Of a stretch of DNA of 33,331 nucleotides, positions 8,454 to 16,422 are shown in pieces. Under the pieces are notes generated by a model. The model worked only from the letters and a program-made list of their open reading frames with translations. It did not search any database and had not been told where the DNA came from. The position numbers and the translations under genes were made by a program. The first letter of the stretch is position 1; each line of letters begins with the position of its first letter. This stretch comes from a virus: IMG/VR virus record IMGVR_UViG_3300021197_001839, positions 1-33,331 of that record. The stretch is one strand, 5' to 3'.

Positions 8454-8461
8454 TAGAATAG
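8454..8461 (+). promoter_or_regulatory. Late-type promoter box (TAGAATAG) for the rod protein
   Basis: TAGAATAG begins 33 bases before the ATG at 8487 and is followed by TTTTGATAG. No -35 consensus. It is divergent from the minus-strand TACAATAG at 8445-8438. Confidence 0.5.
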
Positions 8462-8486
8462 TTTTGATAGGGACAAGAATTTAAAA

Positions 8487-9953
8487 ATGGCTGCAGATCC
8501 TGGGAATTACGAATTCATGCAGATGATGAATGGTTTTATGGCGTTGGATCCTACAGAAACGGATAGTGAAGGTAGATCATACAAGTTAGGCACTGCTGCA
8601 GATATGGTAAGTGCTGCTTTTGATGCCGATCTTGCAAAATCGATGGGCGCGGAACAGGCTGTAATATCTAAAGATTTGATGCAAGAGCAGGCAACATTAG
8701 AGCGTGAATCCGGGAATATCTCAAGGCAAGATGAGTTTGACAAAAGCCTATCAATGCTGGGTGCACAGCAAGAACTACAAAATACCTCTGCTAACCAACA
8801 ACATACACGTGACTTAGGAATGTTGAGTGCAACAGGTCAACAGGATCGAATGAATATAGCTAAACAGGGGAATCAGAATAGACTTCAAAGTATTACCGAT
8901 GGTGAACAGTCAAGATTAAATATCGGAGCCCAAGGTCAACAAACTAGATTAAATATTGGCGCCGAAGGTCAACAAACTAGAATGAATATTGGCGCCCAAG
9001 GCCTACAAGACCGATTATTAGTAAATGCTCAAGGTACTCAAGAAAGGGCTAATATCAAGACTCAACAATCAGCACAAGGAGCTAGAGAAAGGGCTAACAT
9101 TGGAGCCGAAGGCTTACAAAACCGATTATTAGTAAATGCTCAAGGTACTCAAGATAGAGCTAGTATCAATACTCAACAATCAGCACAAGGAGCTAGAGAA
9201 AGGGGTAACATTGGAGCCGAAGGCTTACAAAACCGATTATTAGTAAATGCTCAAGGTACTCAAGATAGAGCTAATATTAGAGCTCAGGGTGATCAGGATG
9301 TAAGAAAGATTGGAGATCAAGGTACACAAGATCGCTTAAGTATGACTCAGCAAGCGACAGAAGATTTACGCAGGATCAAATCACAAGGTGAAGTTGACAG
9401 TGGATTAATTGATGATCAAGGTAATGTTGATGTCACCAAAATTGAATCGCAGGGTAGTGTTGATGTAACTAAAATTCAAGAACAAGAGACTCAACAAGCT
9501 GTACGTGAAAAAGCAAATATTGATGCTCAAGGTTATCAAGAAAGACAAAATATTGCACAACAAGAAAAATATCAAGCGGCACGTGAGCTCGCTAACATTG
9601 CACAACAAGGCACAAATACCACGGATGCTATTGAAGAACAAGAAACGTTACAAGCAGATCGAGAGAAACAAAATATTGAATCACAAGGTTCTGTAGATGT
9701 TGCAAATATCCAAGCTCAAGGTACTGCAGATACCGGACGCATAACAACACAAGGAAGTGAGGATCGCTCTACAATTGGTACACAAGGGACAGAAACAAGA
9801 AAAACATTATCTGATCAAGCATCAGAAGATAGAACAACTATTGGTGCACAAGGAGATGATACTCGCAAGACAATGGATAAAGAGTTTGAAATTTTATCTG
9901 CCAAAAAGAAAGCGGATGCACATTCAGCTGCAGCGTTGCGACAAGCCTTCTAA
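8487..9953 (+). CDS. Hendecad-repeat coiled-coil rod protein (488 aa)
   Basis: Residues about 115-462 are a near-continuous run of 11-residue units of the form (A/S/T)-Q-G-x-x-(D/E/T)-R-x-x-I, for example GAQGQQTRLNI and TQGSEDRSTIG. An 11-residue period is typical of right-handed or straight coiled coils. If it were one continuous helix at 0.15 nm per residue it would be roughly 50 nm long. Within it, three successive copies of a 37-residue unit (11+11+15) are nearly identical at DNA level, with a 111-base period (see repeat entry). The N-terminus is soluble and Met/Asp-rich; the C-terminus is a short charged helix. It is probably a structural rod in the virion core, tail or ejection apparatus; family not named. 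Its TAA overlaps the next ATG (TAATG). Confidence 0.62.
   Translation: MAADPGNYEFMQMMNGFMALDPTETDSEGRSYKLGTAADMVSAAFDADLAKSMGAEQAVISKDLMQEQATLERESGNISRQDEFDKSLSMLGAQQELQNTSANQQHTRDLGMLSATGQQDRMNIAKQGNQNRLQSITDGEQSRLNIGAQGQQTRLNIGAEGQQTRMNIGAQGLQDRLLVNAQGTQERANIKTQQSAQGARERANIGAEGLQNRLLVNAQGTQDRASINTQQSAQGARERGNIGAEGLQNRLLVNAQGTQDRANIRAQGDQDVRKIGDQGTQDRLSMTQQATEDLRRIKSQGEVDSGLIDDQGNVDVTKIESQGSVDVTKIQEQETQQAVREKANIDAQGYQERQNIAQQEKYQAARELANIAQQGTNTTDAIEEQETLQADREKQNIESQGSVDVANIQAQGTADTGRITTQGSEDRSTIGTQGTETRKTLSDQASEDRTTIGAQGDDTRKTMDKEFEILSAKKKADAHSAAALRQAF
8995..9284 (+). repeat. 111-bp in-frame tandem repeat inside the rod gene
   Basis: The sequence CCGATTATTAGTAAATGCTC recurs at 9011, 9122 and 9233, exactly 111 bases apart, within nearly identical surrounding sequence. 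The period is 37 codons, so copy-number change keeps the frame. The first copy differs at scattered bases (GACC against AACC, for example), and the third is cut short where ordinary 11-residue units resume. Confidence 0.85.
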
Positions 9954-10489
9954 TGAACACTCACATTAAAACAGGAAAAGTTTATCTAACTGTTGTTGAT
10001 CAATGGCTAGATAAACTGCCAGCATCAGAAGCAGAAGACTTCAGAGAATTTGCTGAGGTAACTCCTTCTGTAATTGAAATTTGGGTATATGCCGGAATCA
10101 TCGGCTATACAGGATCATTCAACGATCTAAGTCGTTGGATCAAGATGAAATTCAAAAAACTAAATCGCCGTGAAATCCTTAATAGTGAAATTGCTGCTCT
10201 ACACTCCGATATACAAGAACTGCGAATGGCAGTTACCTCCGGTGAAATCAAGGGTTCAGATGGTGCTGCTCGGTTGGCAGCGCTTGAAAAGGAGCTTAGG
10301 TCTCATATTGAAACCTCAGAAAGAATGAACCGCACAACAGATAAACGAGGTTTGATCATGGCAGGTGCTGATCGTGTAATGCGTGAGATGACAGCAATCT
10401 TTAAAGATGATCCACAGTTCGCTGAACCAATTGATAATGCAATGAATGCTGTTTGGGCCAAAATTTATAGTGAGTTAACGTCAAGCTAA
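9953..10489 (+). CDS. Possible terminase small subunit (178 aa)
   Basis: The start overlaps the preceding stop (TAATG) and the stop overlaps the next start (TAATG). Residues 1-70 look like a compact helical domain (WLDKLPASEAEDFREFAEVT, followed by SFNDLSRWIKMKFKKLN) that could be a DNA-binding helical bundle. Residues about 75-115 form a coiled coil (REILNSEIAALHSDIQEL). The C-terminal part is helical. An N-terminal DNA-binding domain, a central coiled coil and a place one gene before the large terminase fit small terminases, but no signature settles it. The alternative is another virion-module protein. Confidence 0.5.
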   Translation: MNTHIKTGKVYLTVVDQWLDKLPASEAEDFREFAEVTPSVIEIWVYAGIIGYTGSFNDLSRWIKMKFKKLNRREILNSEIAALHSDIQELRMAVTSGEIKGSDGAARLAALEKELRSHIETSERMNRTTDKRGLIMAGADRVMREMTAIFKDDPQFAEPIDNAMNAVWAKIYSELTSS

Positions 10490-10827
10490 TGGCATACGGA
10501 TATCCAGTAACAGGGCCAATGATGATTCCCTACGAGGAATATCACAGTCCAAATGCTCCACCGATACCGGCATTAAATGAGTTACCTGGAATAGATGATT
10601 CAAGTGTATCTGGGTTAAGGTTACAAGGAACTTTAGCTAAATCACTTCCAGGTATTAAACAAGCGGGCACTATGACAAACTCTAAAGCTCAGGAAGTAGA
10701 GCAGTATGCTAGAGAAATGGGTGCCGCATTTGATATAACAAAAGCCTATCAAGCTAGAAGTAAAGCAATAGCACGAGCAAAGGATCGTATGTTAGATAAA
10801 GCTGCTAAGTATCATGGTGCAGTGTAG
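10489..10827 (+). CDS. Hypothetical protein before the large terminase (112 aa)
   Basis: The gene is coupled to the previous one by a TAATG overlap. The first 45 residues are Pro/Gly/Tyr-rich and probably flexible. The last 55 are a charged helix rich in Ala and Lys (KAYQARSKAIARAKDRMLDK). No family is recognised. It lies between a possible small terminase and the large terminase, so a packaging or virion role is plausible but unproved. Its stop overlaps a possible TAGACT promoter box for the terminase. Confidence 0.5.
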   Translation: MAYGYPVTGPMMIPYEEYHSPNAPPIPALNELPGIDDSSVSGLRLQGTLAKSLPGIKQAGTMTNSKAQEVEQYAREMGAAFDITKAYQARSKAIARAKDRMLDKAAKYHGAV

Positions 10828-10830
10828 ACT
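10825..10830 (+). promoter_or_regulatory. Weak promoter box (TAGACT) before the large terminase
   Basis: TAGACT lies 26 bases before the ATG at 10851 and overlaps the stop of the previous gene. It matches the TANACT variant also seen before the portal gene (TAAACT) and before the gene at 23038. Support is only by position. Confidence 0.25.
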
Positions 10831-10850
10831 GTATTTAAAGAGATTAATGT

Positions 10851-12389
10851 ATGGCAGTATCAAGTATTGCACTAGCTTATAGACGATCTGCATTAATGAC
10901 AGCAACGAAAGTTACTGTCAAACCTCCAAGTGAAGAAGTTCTAAAAGCGAGAGACAATTTCCAAGACTTCTGTAAAGCAATGGGGAAACCCCCTGCAAAG
11001 CATATGCTGGAGTGGCATACAGAGCTTTGTACAGGGGAAGATTCTGAATGTCTGTTAGGGGTTGCTGGACCAAATACATCGATATTGGCTCCACGTGGTT
11101 CTGCTAAAAGTACAGTCCTTGGTTTATTTGCAGCCTGGATGATTGGACGACATGCAGCTGCCAAGCAGATGTTACGTATACTATATATTGCTTATATGGT
11201 AGATATTAGTCGAGCCAAGTCAGCAACAATCAAAGGAATATTAACAAGCAAAATATATCGAGAGATTTTTCCAATGGTAAGACTCTCAAAAATTAAACGT
11301 TCAGATGAATATTGGTCAATTGATTATGAATTTGCAGGAATTGATACAGCAGGTGAAGAAGCTTTCACAGTTGCGTGTGGTGGTCTCAAAGGTGCAATCA
11401 CCTCTAAACGATCACAGTTGGTGCTTATTGATGACCCTATCAAATCTGCCGCTTCAATTAACAACCCAGACATTCGCCGTGAGATGGAGCAAACGTGGTC
11501 TAACGTTATCGCACCAACGATGTTCCAAGGTGCACGGGCTATCTGTTTGGGAACCCGCTTTCACTTCAACGATATACACGCCACATTATTTCTGCCCAAA
11601 AATAATTGGAAGCAGATAGTTCAAAAAGCTGTTATCACCGATGCTGAAGGGAGGCAACGTTCTTATTGGCCAGAGTTTTGGTCAATGAAATACTTAAATG
11701 AGCGTAAACTAGAGGATCGAGTTGCCTTCGCTTATCAATACTTAAATACTGCAGTCAAGTCAACTGATGTTGGAATCTCACCAGAGTTAATCATTAAAGG
11801 TGAAATACCTGAAGATTACGATTGCCTAGGTGTAGGAATAGATTTGAGTGCGGGATTACGTGAGAAAAACGATTGGACCGTAATGACACTCGGCGGAATT
11901 AAAGAAGGGAAGATCTATTTGATTGATCAGAAAAGAGCACGCACATTAGGTAATCTTGAAAAGATGGATGCATTGTGTGAGATGTTAGCCGATTGGAATA
12001 TCCTGCTTGAAAATGATGAAGGTCAATATTTCCCAACAATGTCACCATGCATCATTTGGCCTGAAGCGGTTGCATATCAGAACTCGTTTGAGGGAGACTT
12101 CAAAAGAGTAATGCATCAGAACCGAGCGTTATACAACCTAACTGTTTCACCAGTAAAGGGATTTAAAGGAGATAAGTTAGCAAGACTACGGGGTGTACTT
12201 GGTTTGTATGAACACAAAAAGGTTATATGGAATAAATGGCGTAAATGGAATGTACTAGAAGATGAGCTTTTAAATTTTGGTCATTCAACACATGATGATG
12301 CTGTAGACAGCATGGTATTAACAATGGGTGGATTATTAAAAAGAGGTCGCTTGCAAATTGACTACAATAGTGACAGCTTTGATTTATAA
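10851..12389 (+). CDS. terL: Terminase large subunit
   Basis: This is the ATP-driven DNA packaging motor and headful or end-cutting nuclease. The N-terminal ATPase shows Walker A APRGSAKST (residues 80-88), Walker B LVLIDDP (190-196) and a coupling-type motif CLGTRFHFND (232-241). The C-terminal RNase H-like nuclease has GIDLS (Asp331), WPEAVAY (Glu405) and HDDAVDS (Asp482/483) as likely metal ligands. At 512 residues it is complete. The style (PRGxxKST, LxTRFHxxD) recalls T7-group and other short-tailed phage terminases more than T4 gp17. The ATG at 10851 has only a weak purine-rich leader; a later ATG at 10896 is possible. The 3' end hides a TACAATAG promoter box for the next gene. Confidence 0.95.
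   Translation: MAVSSIALAYRRSALMTATKVTVKPPSEEVLKARDNFQDFCKAMGKPPAKHMLEWHTELCTGEDSECLLGVAGPNTSILAPRGSAKSTVLGLFAAWMIGRHAAAKQMLRILYIAYMVDISRAKSATIKGILTSKIYREIFPMVRLSKIKRSDEYWSIDYEFAGIDTAGEEAFTVACGGLKGAITSKRSQLVLIDDPIKSAASINNPDIRREMEQTWSNVIAPTMFQGARAICLGTRFHFNDIHATLFLPKNNWKQIVQKAVITDAEGRQRSYWPEFWSMKYLNERKLEDRVAFAYQYLNTAVKSTDVGISPELIIKGEIPEDYDCLGVGIDLSAGLREKNDWTVMTLGGIKEGKIYLIDQKRARTLGNLEKMDALCEMLADWNILLENDEGQYFPTMSPCIIWPEAVAYQNSFEGDFKRVMHQNRALYNLTVSPVKGFKGDKLARLRGVLGLYEHKKVIWNKWRKWNVLEDELLNFGHSTHDDAVDSMVLTMGGLLKRGRLQIDYNSDSFDL
12363..12370 (+). promoter_or_regulatory. Late-type promoter box inside the end of terL
   Basis: TACAATAG encodes part of DYNS in the last codons of the terminase and begins 35 bases before the ATG at 12398. 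It is an exact copy of the phage box, placed within a coding region because the gap is only a few bases. Confidence 0.42.
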
Positions 12390-12397
12390 ATAACCTG

Positions 12398-13021
12398 ATG
12401 TTTCTGTCACAAGAAGAGCGGTTAGCTCGGCGCAAACGTAATCGCATGGCTGGCGCTGCCTTAAATGAAGGTACAAAAGAATCTGCTGATGCTTTAGAAG
12501 CGTTAAGTCAATCTGAAAGAAATAAAGAAACTCGTGAACGTATTGGAAATAATCCTGAACGTTTAGCAGAACGAATTGGTGTTGTTGATCGGGATAAGTA
12601 TGATTTATCAGGCTTTAGTGATAAAGAAATCAACATGGCCCTACAAGGTGGCACGTTCGATAAGAACGATTATGCGCGTCTGACAGGTAAGCCAATTGGT
12701 GGTGGAGATGACGACAATTCAATTCCTACACCAACTCCAGAGCCTGAAATGGATGCTCCAAAAATTGCACCTCCAAGTAATGGTGGTGGAGATGGTCCCA
12801 CACAAACAATTAATCCTCCTGGCCTGATGCCTGGCATTCCTACTGGTGGCGGTATGGGTATCAACTTCAATCAGATCCAAGACAATGATCAGACCATTAC
12901 TAATAATGGGGATAATAATGTTAACAATCAGATCGCAGATAATAGAAATACAATTAATCAAAGCGGGGCTGCTGGCTTCTCTAAAGATTGGATGAACAAG
13001 TACTTTAACTTCGTAGGCTAG
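12398..13021 (+). CDS. Asn-rich protein, paralogue of the next gene (207 aa)
   Basis: The N-terminal 60 residues are basic and helical (SQEERLARRKRNRMAGAALN). The middle (about 105-150) is a Pro/Gly-rich linker with TPTPEPE. The C-terminal part holds NFNQIQDNDQTITNNG, then Asn-rich sequence and a last short segment SKDWMNKYFNFVG. The Asn-rich block closely matches one in the next gene (DFNQVQDSDQEIVNNG), so the two are at least partly paralogous. Its regular spacing of I, N and D could form a beta-solenoid or trimeric stalk. Its site between terminase and portal is unusual for a fibre. Function unknown; a head- or vertex-associated protein is a guess. Confidence 0.6.
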   Translation: MFLSQEERLARRKRNRMAGAALNEGTKESADALEALSQSERNKETRERIGNNPERLAERIGVVDRDKYDLSGFSDKEINMALQGGTFDKNDYARLTGKPIGGGDDDNSIPTPTPEPEMDAPKIAPPSNGGGDGPTQTINPPGLMPGIPTGGGMGINFNQIQDNDQTITNNGDNNVNNQIADNRNTINQSGAAGFSKDWMNKYFNFVG

Positions 13022-13025
13022 AGAA

Positions 13026-14105
13026 ATGAGTAAAGTATCTGAAGCAATCAAAGCAAAGCGTAAGCAGCACCGTCAGGATCATTTCACCGATGCCGACCGT
13101 GAAGTAATTCGAAACAATAGGGGTGACCAACAAGGTCGCAAAGCTGCACGTAAAGACAATTTTAGTGCTCAAGGTAATAAAGGTGCCTCTGACTTTAATT
13201 TTGATCAACATGGCAAAGGTCACATAAGCCAGCAAGAGATCACACACTTGCGTGAATCTGGTCAGTCAAAAGATCAGATTATGGCTGCCGTTAATGCACA
13301 TGGTGGAGAGCTTAGTGAGCGTGTACAGAAAAGGTTTGACCGCTGGGATGCACGCGCCGCTGCTAAAGAAAAAGCACAGGCCGTAAAAGATAATCCAGTA
13401 GCTCCAACTCCAACTCCAGCTCCAGTGACTAATAATAATGGCAGCAATAACGATGTAGATGGAACTGGTAATGCTGTTGGTGTTGGAAACACTGCTACCA
13501 CTGGTAATACTGGAGATGTCACAGATTCACCAGGAGCTGCTGTTGGTATTGGAAATGCGACCAATAAGCAGCAGGTAGATAATACGATAGACTTCAATCA
13601 GGTCCAAGACAGTGATCAGGAGATTGTAAACAACGGAAATAACAACTATAACGATCAACGTATCGATAACTCAAATCGTATTTATGGTGCCAGTACTAAC
13701 GTATTCAACTATCAAGGAGGCAGCGGTGAGAATTCACTCTATGATTCTCCAGTATCAGCTGCAACGATGGGTGGATTTTATGATGTCGATGATAGTCCTG
13801 CAGCTCAAGCCAAATTTATGGGCTTACACACTGATTTAAATGCAGACGCTCAAAAACGTTTTGCTGGTGATGCAATGTCAATTGTCAATAAATACAAAAC
13901 AATGGGTCAAGGCACGCGAAAGGATTATGAAGCAGAGAATCAAAAAAGACTTCAGGCGTCTAAGGATGCAGCAGCAATTGCAAATAATAATATTTTTGGA
14001 GATCAAGCACTTTGGAGGGGTAACCTTGGAGAATATAAATTTGGTGCAAGTCCAAAACCAATTGATGACCCATTTGAAAAAGACAAAGATGACGATGATG
14101 ATTGA
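13026..14105 (+). CDS. Asn/Gly-rich protein, paralogue of the previous gene (359 aa)
   Basis: The gene starts four bases after the previous stop, with a purine-rich leader (TAGAGA). Residues 1-115 are highly charged (KAKRKQHRQDHFTDADREV). A Pro-Thr linker (PTPTPAP, about 128-134) leads to a Gly/Asn repeat region (GNAVGVGNTATTGNTGD, later AAVGIGNATN), then the shared block DFNQVQDSDQEIVNNG. After about residue 235 a separate soluble domain follows, ending in a very acidic tail (DPFEKDKDDDDD). The shared block and linker mirror the 207-residue neighbour. No family is recognised. A two-protein virion appendage or portal-vertex component is conceivable, but this is inference only. Confidence 0.6.
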   Translation: MSKVSEAIKAKRKQHRQDHFTDADREVIRNNRGDQQGRKAARKDNFSAQGNKGASDFNFDQHGKGHISQQEITHLRESGQSKDQIMAAVNAHGGELSERVQKRFDRWDARAAAKEKAQAVKDNPVAPTPTPAPVTNNNGSNNDVDGTGNAVGVGNTATTGNTGDVTDSPGAAVGIGNATNKQQVDNTIDFNQVQDSDQEIVNNGNNNYNDQRIDNSNRIYGASTNVFNYQGGSGENSLYDSPVSAATMGGFYDVDDSPAAQAKFMGLHTDLNADAQKRFAGDAMSIVNKYKTMGQGTRKDYEAENQKRLQASKDAAAIANNNIFGDQALWRGNLGEYKFGASPKPIDDPFEKDKDDDDD

Positions 14106-14120
14106 TTCTTAGCCTAAGAA
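14106..14120. repeat. Palindrome upstream of the portal promoter
   Basis: TTCTTAG-C-CTAAGAA is a perfect inverted repeat around a single base, directly after the stop of the preceding gene. As RNA it could only form a five-pair AT-rich stem with loop AGCCT, too weak for a good terminator, so a protein-binding site is equally possible. Confidence 0.4.
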
Positions 14121-14134
14121 AATAATTGACATAC

Positions 14135-14150
14135 TAAACTATAAGGAGGA
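14135..14150 (+). promoter_or_regulatory. Portal promoter box (TAAACT) and strong Shine-Dalgarno
   Basis: TAAACT (14135-14140) begins 29 bases before the ATG at 14164. AAGGAGGA (14143-14150) is the strongest ribosome binding site in the window, 13 bases before the ATG. A TTGACA at 14126-14131 is too close to act as the -35 for this box. Confidence 0.4.
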
Positions 14151-14163
14151 ACGCTAAAGCATA

Positions 14164-16422
14164 ATGGACAATAGCAGTATTCAAGGGCAATTTTCACAGA
14201 TACTTACAGCTGCTAAACAACGTCGTGGAGATTTATCAGTAGACTCAATGATTGTCTCGTCTCATCTTGCACAGATGAGGACATTCATGTTGCGCCGTGG
14301 AGTTGAATTTTACGCAAAGCAAGATTCATTCGGTACTCGTAAAGAATTCATCAGTAAGGTTGTAGAAGACAACATGCTGGAAATGAAACTAGAAAGTATT
14401 GTTGATTACTTCTTATGTGATGGACAAGGGTTATTTTATTTCAGACCAACAGGAGATAACTACCAATTACTATTTTTCCCCAAAGATAGTTACCGTGCAT
14501 ATCGAGGGCAGAGTGGTGAACTAGAATCAGTTGTATTGATCTATTCATTTAATATTCAACGATCAAATGTGCTCAATAGCTATCCATCACAGAATGGAAG
14601 AGGTGGAACCAAAAAATGGATTCAACTAAAAGTTTTTAAAGACAAGATTGAACAGACGATATCAGATGAAAAGATCGAATTTGATAACAATATGAATGGT
14701 GGTTTAATGCCATTCAAAATGCCAGGATCAACTGAAACGCTAGTAAACACTCTAGGTTATATTCCAGCAGTAGAAGTATTCAATCATATGGATTGTACTG
14801 GTGAATCTACTGGTAATGGAGAATTTGACTGGTTGGCAAATCAAATTCTTTATCATGATGAACTTGTAAGAAATATTCGTAAGAACTTAAAGTTCTTTGG
14901 TAATCCCACATTGGTATCTAGTCGTCCCAAGCATGACATCGTAGAAAGTGGGGATGAAAGTACCTTCCGCCCTACCATTAGTTCTCAAGCAGGATTTGCA
15001 CCAATAGCAGGATTAGGTGGAAGCACTAGAACAAGTCAGCCATTTGGTACTAGTGGTATTGATGGACAGATCAAAGTACCAAGAGTTATTGCTAATTTAG
15101 AGCCGACTGATCGTGTTCAGTATATGACACCTGACTCAGTATCAGGTGATCAAAATTTATACGTGAAGCAGTACCGATCTGAAATACGCCTAGCCCTCGG
15201 AGGAGTTGATGATATTGACATTACTACAGCACAAACTGCTTATGAGATTAAAACACTTTATGGACGTGTAGCTGCAACAGCAGAGAAGAAAGCAAGAGCA
15301 TTATTTACCTACGGGTTATGTCGTCTATTCTCAATGATGATCTATACAGAGGAAGAATTATTTAAAAAGTCATTTGCAGCAGCAGAAGGATTAACTGAAC
15401 CTCCAATTCCACTACAAGAAGACTTTCAAGATGTAAATGAATTTGAAATTGCAAGTGCAGATTATCAAGAAGCAATCGCTATATTTACCAAAACTAGGGA
15501 CGAATTAATGCGTGTTAAACTAGATTCAGGAGAAATCCCTGCTGGAGTCACAGGATTAATCCCCGATGGCAGCTCAAGTGTTGACTGGCGTTGGATGGGA
15601 GAAGTATTTGAAGAAAGTACAGACGATATTCTAAACAACAGTATTGTCGTTCGAAATCTTCAAGAATTAGGTGTTGATTCAATTGAAGCACTTAAATATT
15701 TATTCCCAGCAAAAACCGATGAAGAAAGAGCCGCCATGTTAAGTGGTTATCCTTTCAGAATGGTTCAGCAGACTCAACAAAGTATTAACAGTTTTATTGG
15801 ATTACTTGGTAATCTATATCAATTGCCACATCCACAGATGCCAGATAAACCATTGGCAGCTGACCCGAATCTTGATCTAACAGGGTTCCTTTATCGATCT
15901 TTAGAATTCTTACGTAAGGAGTTAAGTTACAGTGGAAGTTACAAACCAGACAGCGCCGGTCCAACCCCAACAGAGCTCAGCGCCGCAGACCAGTTACGCG
16001 CCGCAAGGGGTACCCCAGTACGCGACGAACCAGAGCTCAGCATCCCAGGCATCAATGGCACAGCCGGTGATTCCTCAAATGCCGACTTACCAGGCACCGG
16101 CCCAGGCAGCGCAGGCTTCGGCTCCGGCGGGGAATCCATGGCAGCAGGCGTTCCAGGCACTCAGCGCAAGTTTGAATACAAGCAGCCCCTCCCAGGCCCA
16201 GGTTTCACCCTCCGCATACCAGACAACTCCAACACCGCAGGCCCAAACGCAACCCAATTGGGCTTCAACGGTTCCTTCGGCAGCCCCGACTTACAGTCCC
16301 CAAGTTTCAACCCAGGGTTACTCGGAATCGGAAGTGAGCCAGCTGGTTCAGCAGGCAGCTCAACAAGGAGCAGCACAGGCGAGCGACGGGTACCTAAACG
16401 GAGTAAGCGACGCAAGTCTTGA
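14164..16422 (+). CDS. Portal protein, with long C-terminal extension over the scaffold gene
   Basis: The call rests on position after the terminase and before a scaffold-like gene and capsid genes, on length, and on portal-like character. Residues 1-590 are a mixed helical and beta protein with long helices near 375-410 (TAYEIKTLYGRVAATAEKKA) and an acidic wing. Portals form the twelve-subunit ring through which DNA enters. From about residue 590 the sequence turns into a disordered Gly/Pro/Ser-rich tail ending in a basic cluster (RRVPKRSKRRKS). This tail is encoded by the same DNA that encodes the N-terminus of the next gene in the +1 frame. The tail may be functional, or just an unchecked readthrough of a frame kept open by base composition. 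Confidence 0.75.
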   Translation: MDNSSIQGQFSQILTAAKQRRGDLSVDSMIVSSHLAQMRTFMLRRGVEFYAKQDSFGTRKEFISKVVEDNMLEMKLESIVDYFLCDGQGLFYFRPTGDNYQLLFFPKDSYRAYRGQSGELESVVLIYSFNIQRSNVLNSYPSQNGRGGTKKWIQLKVFKDKIEQTISDEKIEFDNNMNGGLMPFKMPGSTETLVNTLGYIPAVEVFNHMDCTGESTGNGEFDWLANQILYHDELVRNIRKNLKFFGNPTLVSSRPKHDIVESGDESTFRPTISSQAGFAPIAGLGGSTRTSQPFGTSGIDGQIKVPRVIANLEPTDRVQYMTPDSVSGDQNLYVKQYRSEIRLALGGVDDIDITTAQTAYEIKTLYGRVAATAEKKARALFTYGLCRLFSMMIYTEEELFKKSFAAAEGLTEPPIPLQEDFQDVNEFEIASADYQEAIAIFTKTRDELMRVKLDSGEIPAGVTGLIPDGSSSVDWRWMGEVFEESTDDILNNSIVVRNLQELGVDSIEALKYLFPAKTDEERAAMLSGYPFRMVQQTQQSINSFIGLLGNLYQLPHPQMPDKPLAADPNLDLTGFLYRSLEFLRKELSYSGSYKPDSAGPTPTELSAADQLRAARGTPVRDEPELSIPGINGTAGDSSNADLPGTGPGSAGFGSGGESMAAGVPGTQRKFEYKQPLPGPGFTLRIPDNSNTAGPNATQLGFNGSFGSPDLQSPSFNPGLLGIGSEPAGSAGSSTRSSTGERRVPKRSKRRKS

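Noticed and set aside
8995-9284. CRISPR-like array
   Set aside because: The repeat is 111 bases, contiguous without spacers and in frame within a coding gene. It encodes a coiled-coil repeat.
12385-12392. T4-style late promoter TATAAATA
   Set aside because: It overlaps the terL stop codon and lies only 13 bases from the next ATG, too close for an initiation site. No other gene start has it, and the TACAATAG at 12363 has the normal spacing.
12719-13051. 110-codon minus-strand open frame
   Set aside because: It is a shadow of the Pro/Gly/Asn-rich gene 12398-13021, with low-complexity Ile/Ser/Thr composition and no initiation signal.
14126-14131. TTGACA as -35 of the portal promoter
   Set aside because: It is only three bases from TAAACT and eight from TATAAG, so it cannot pair with either as a sigma-70 promoter.
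15902-15907. TAGAAT box 30 bases before the scaffold start
   Set aside because: The spacing fits, but it lies in portal coding sequence, is not followed by AG, and the scaffold has a good ribosome binding site in the portal transcript; chance cannot be excluded.
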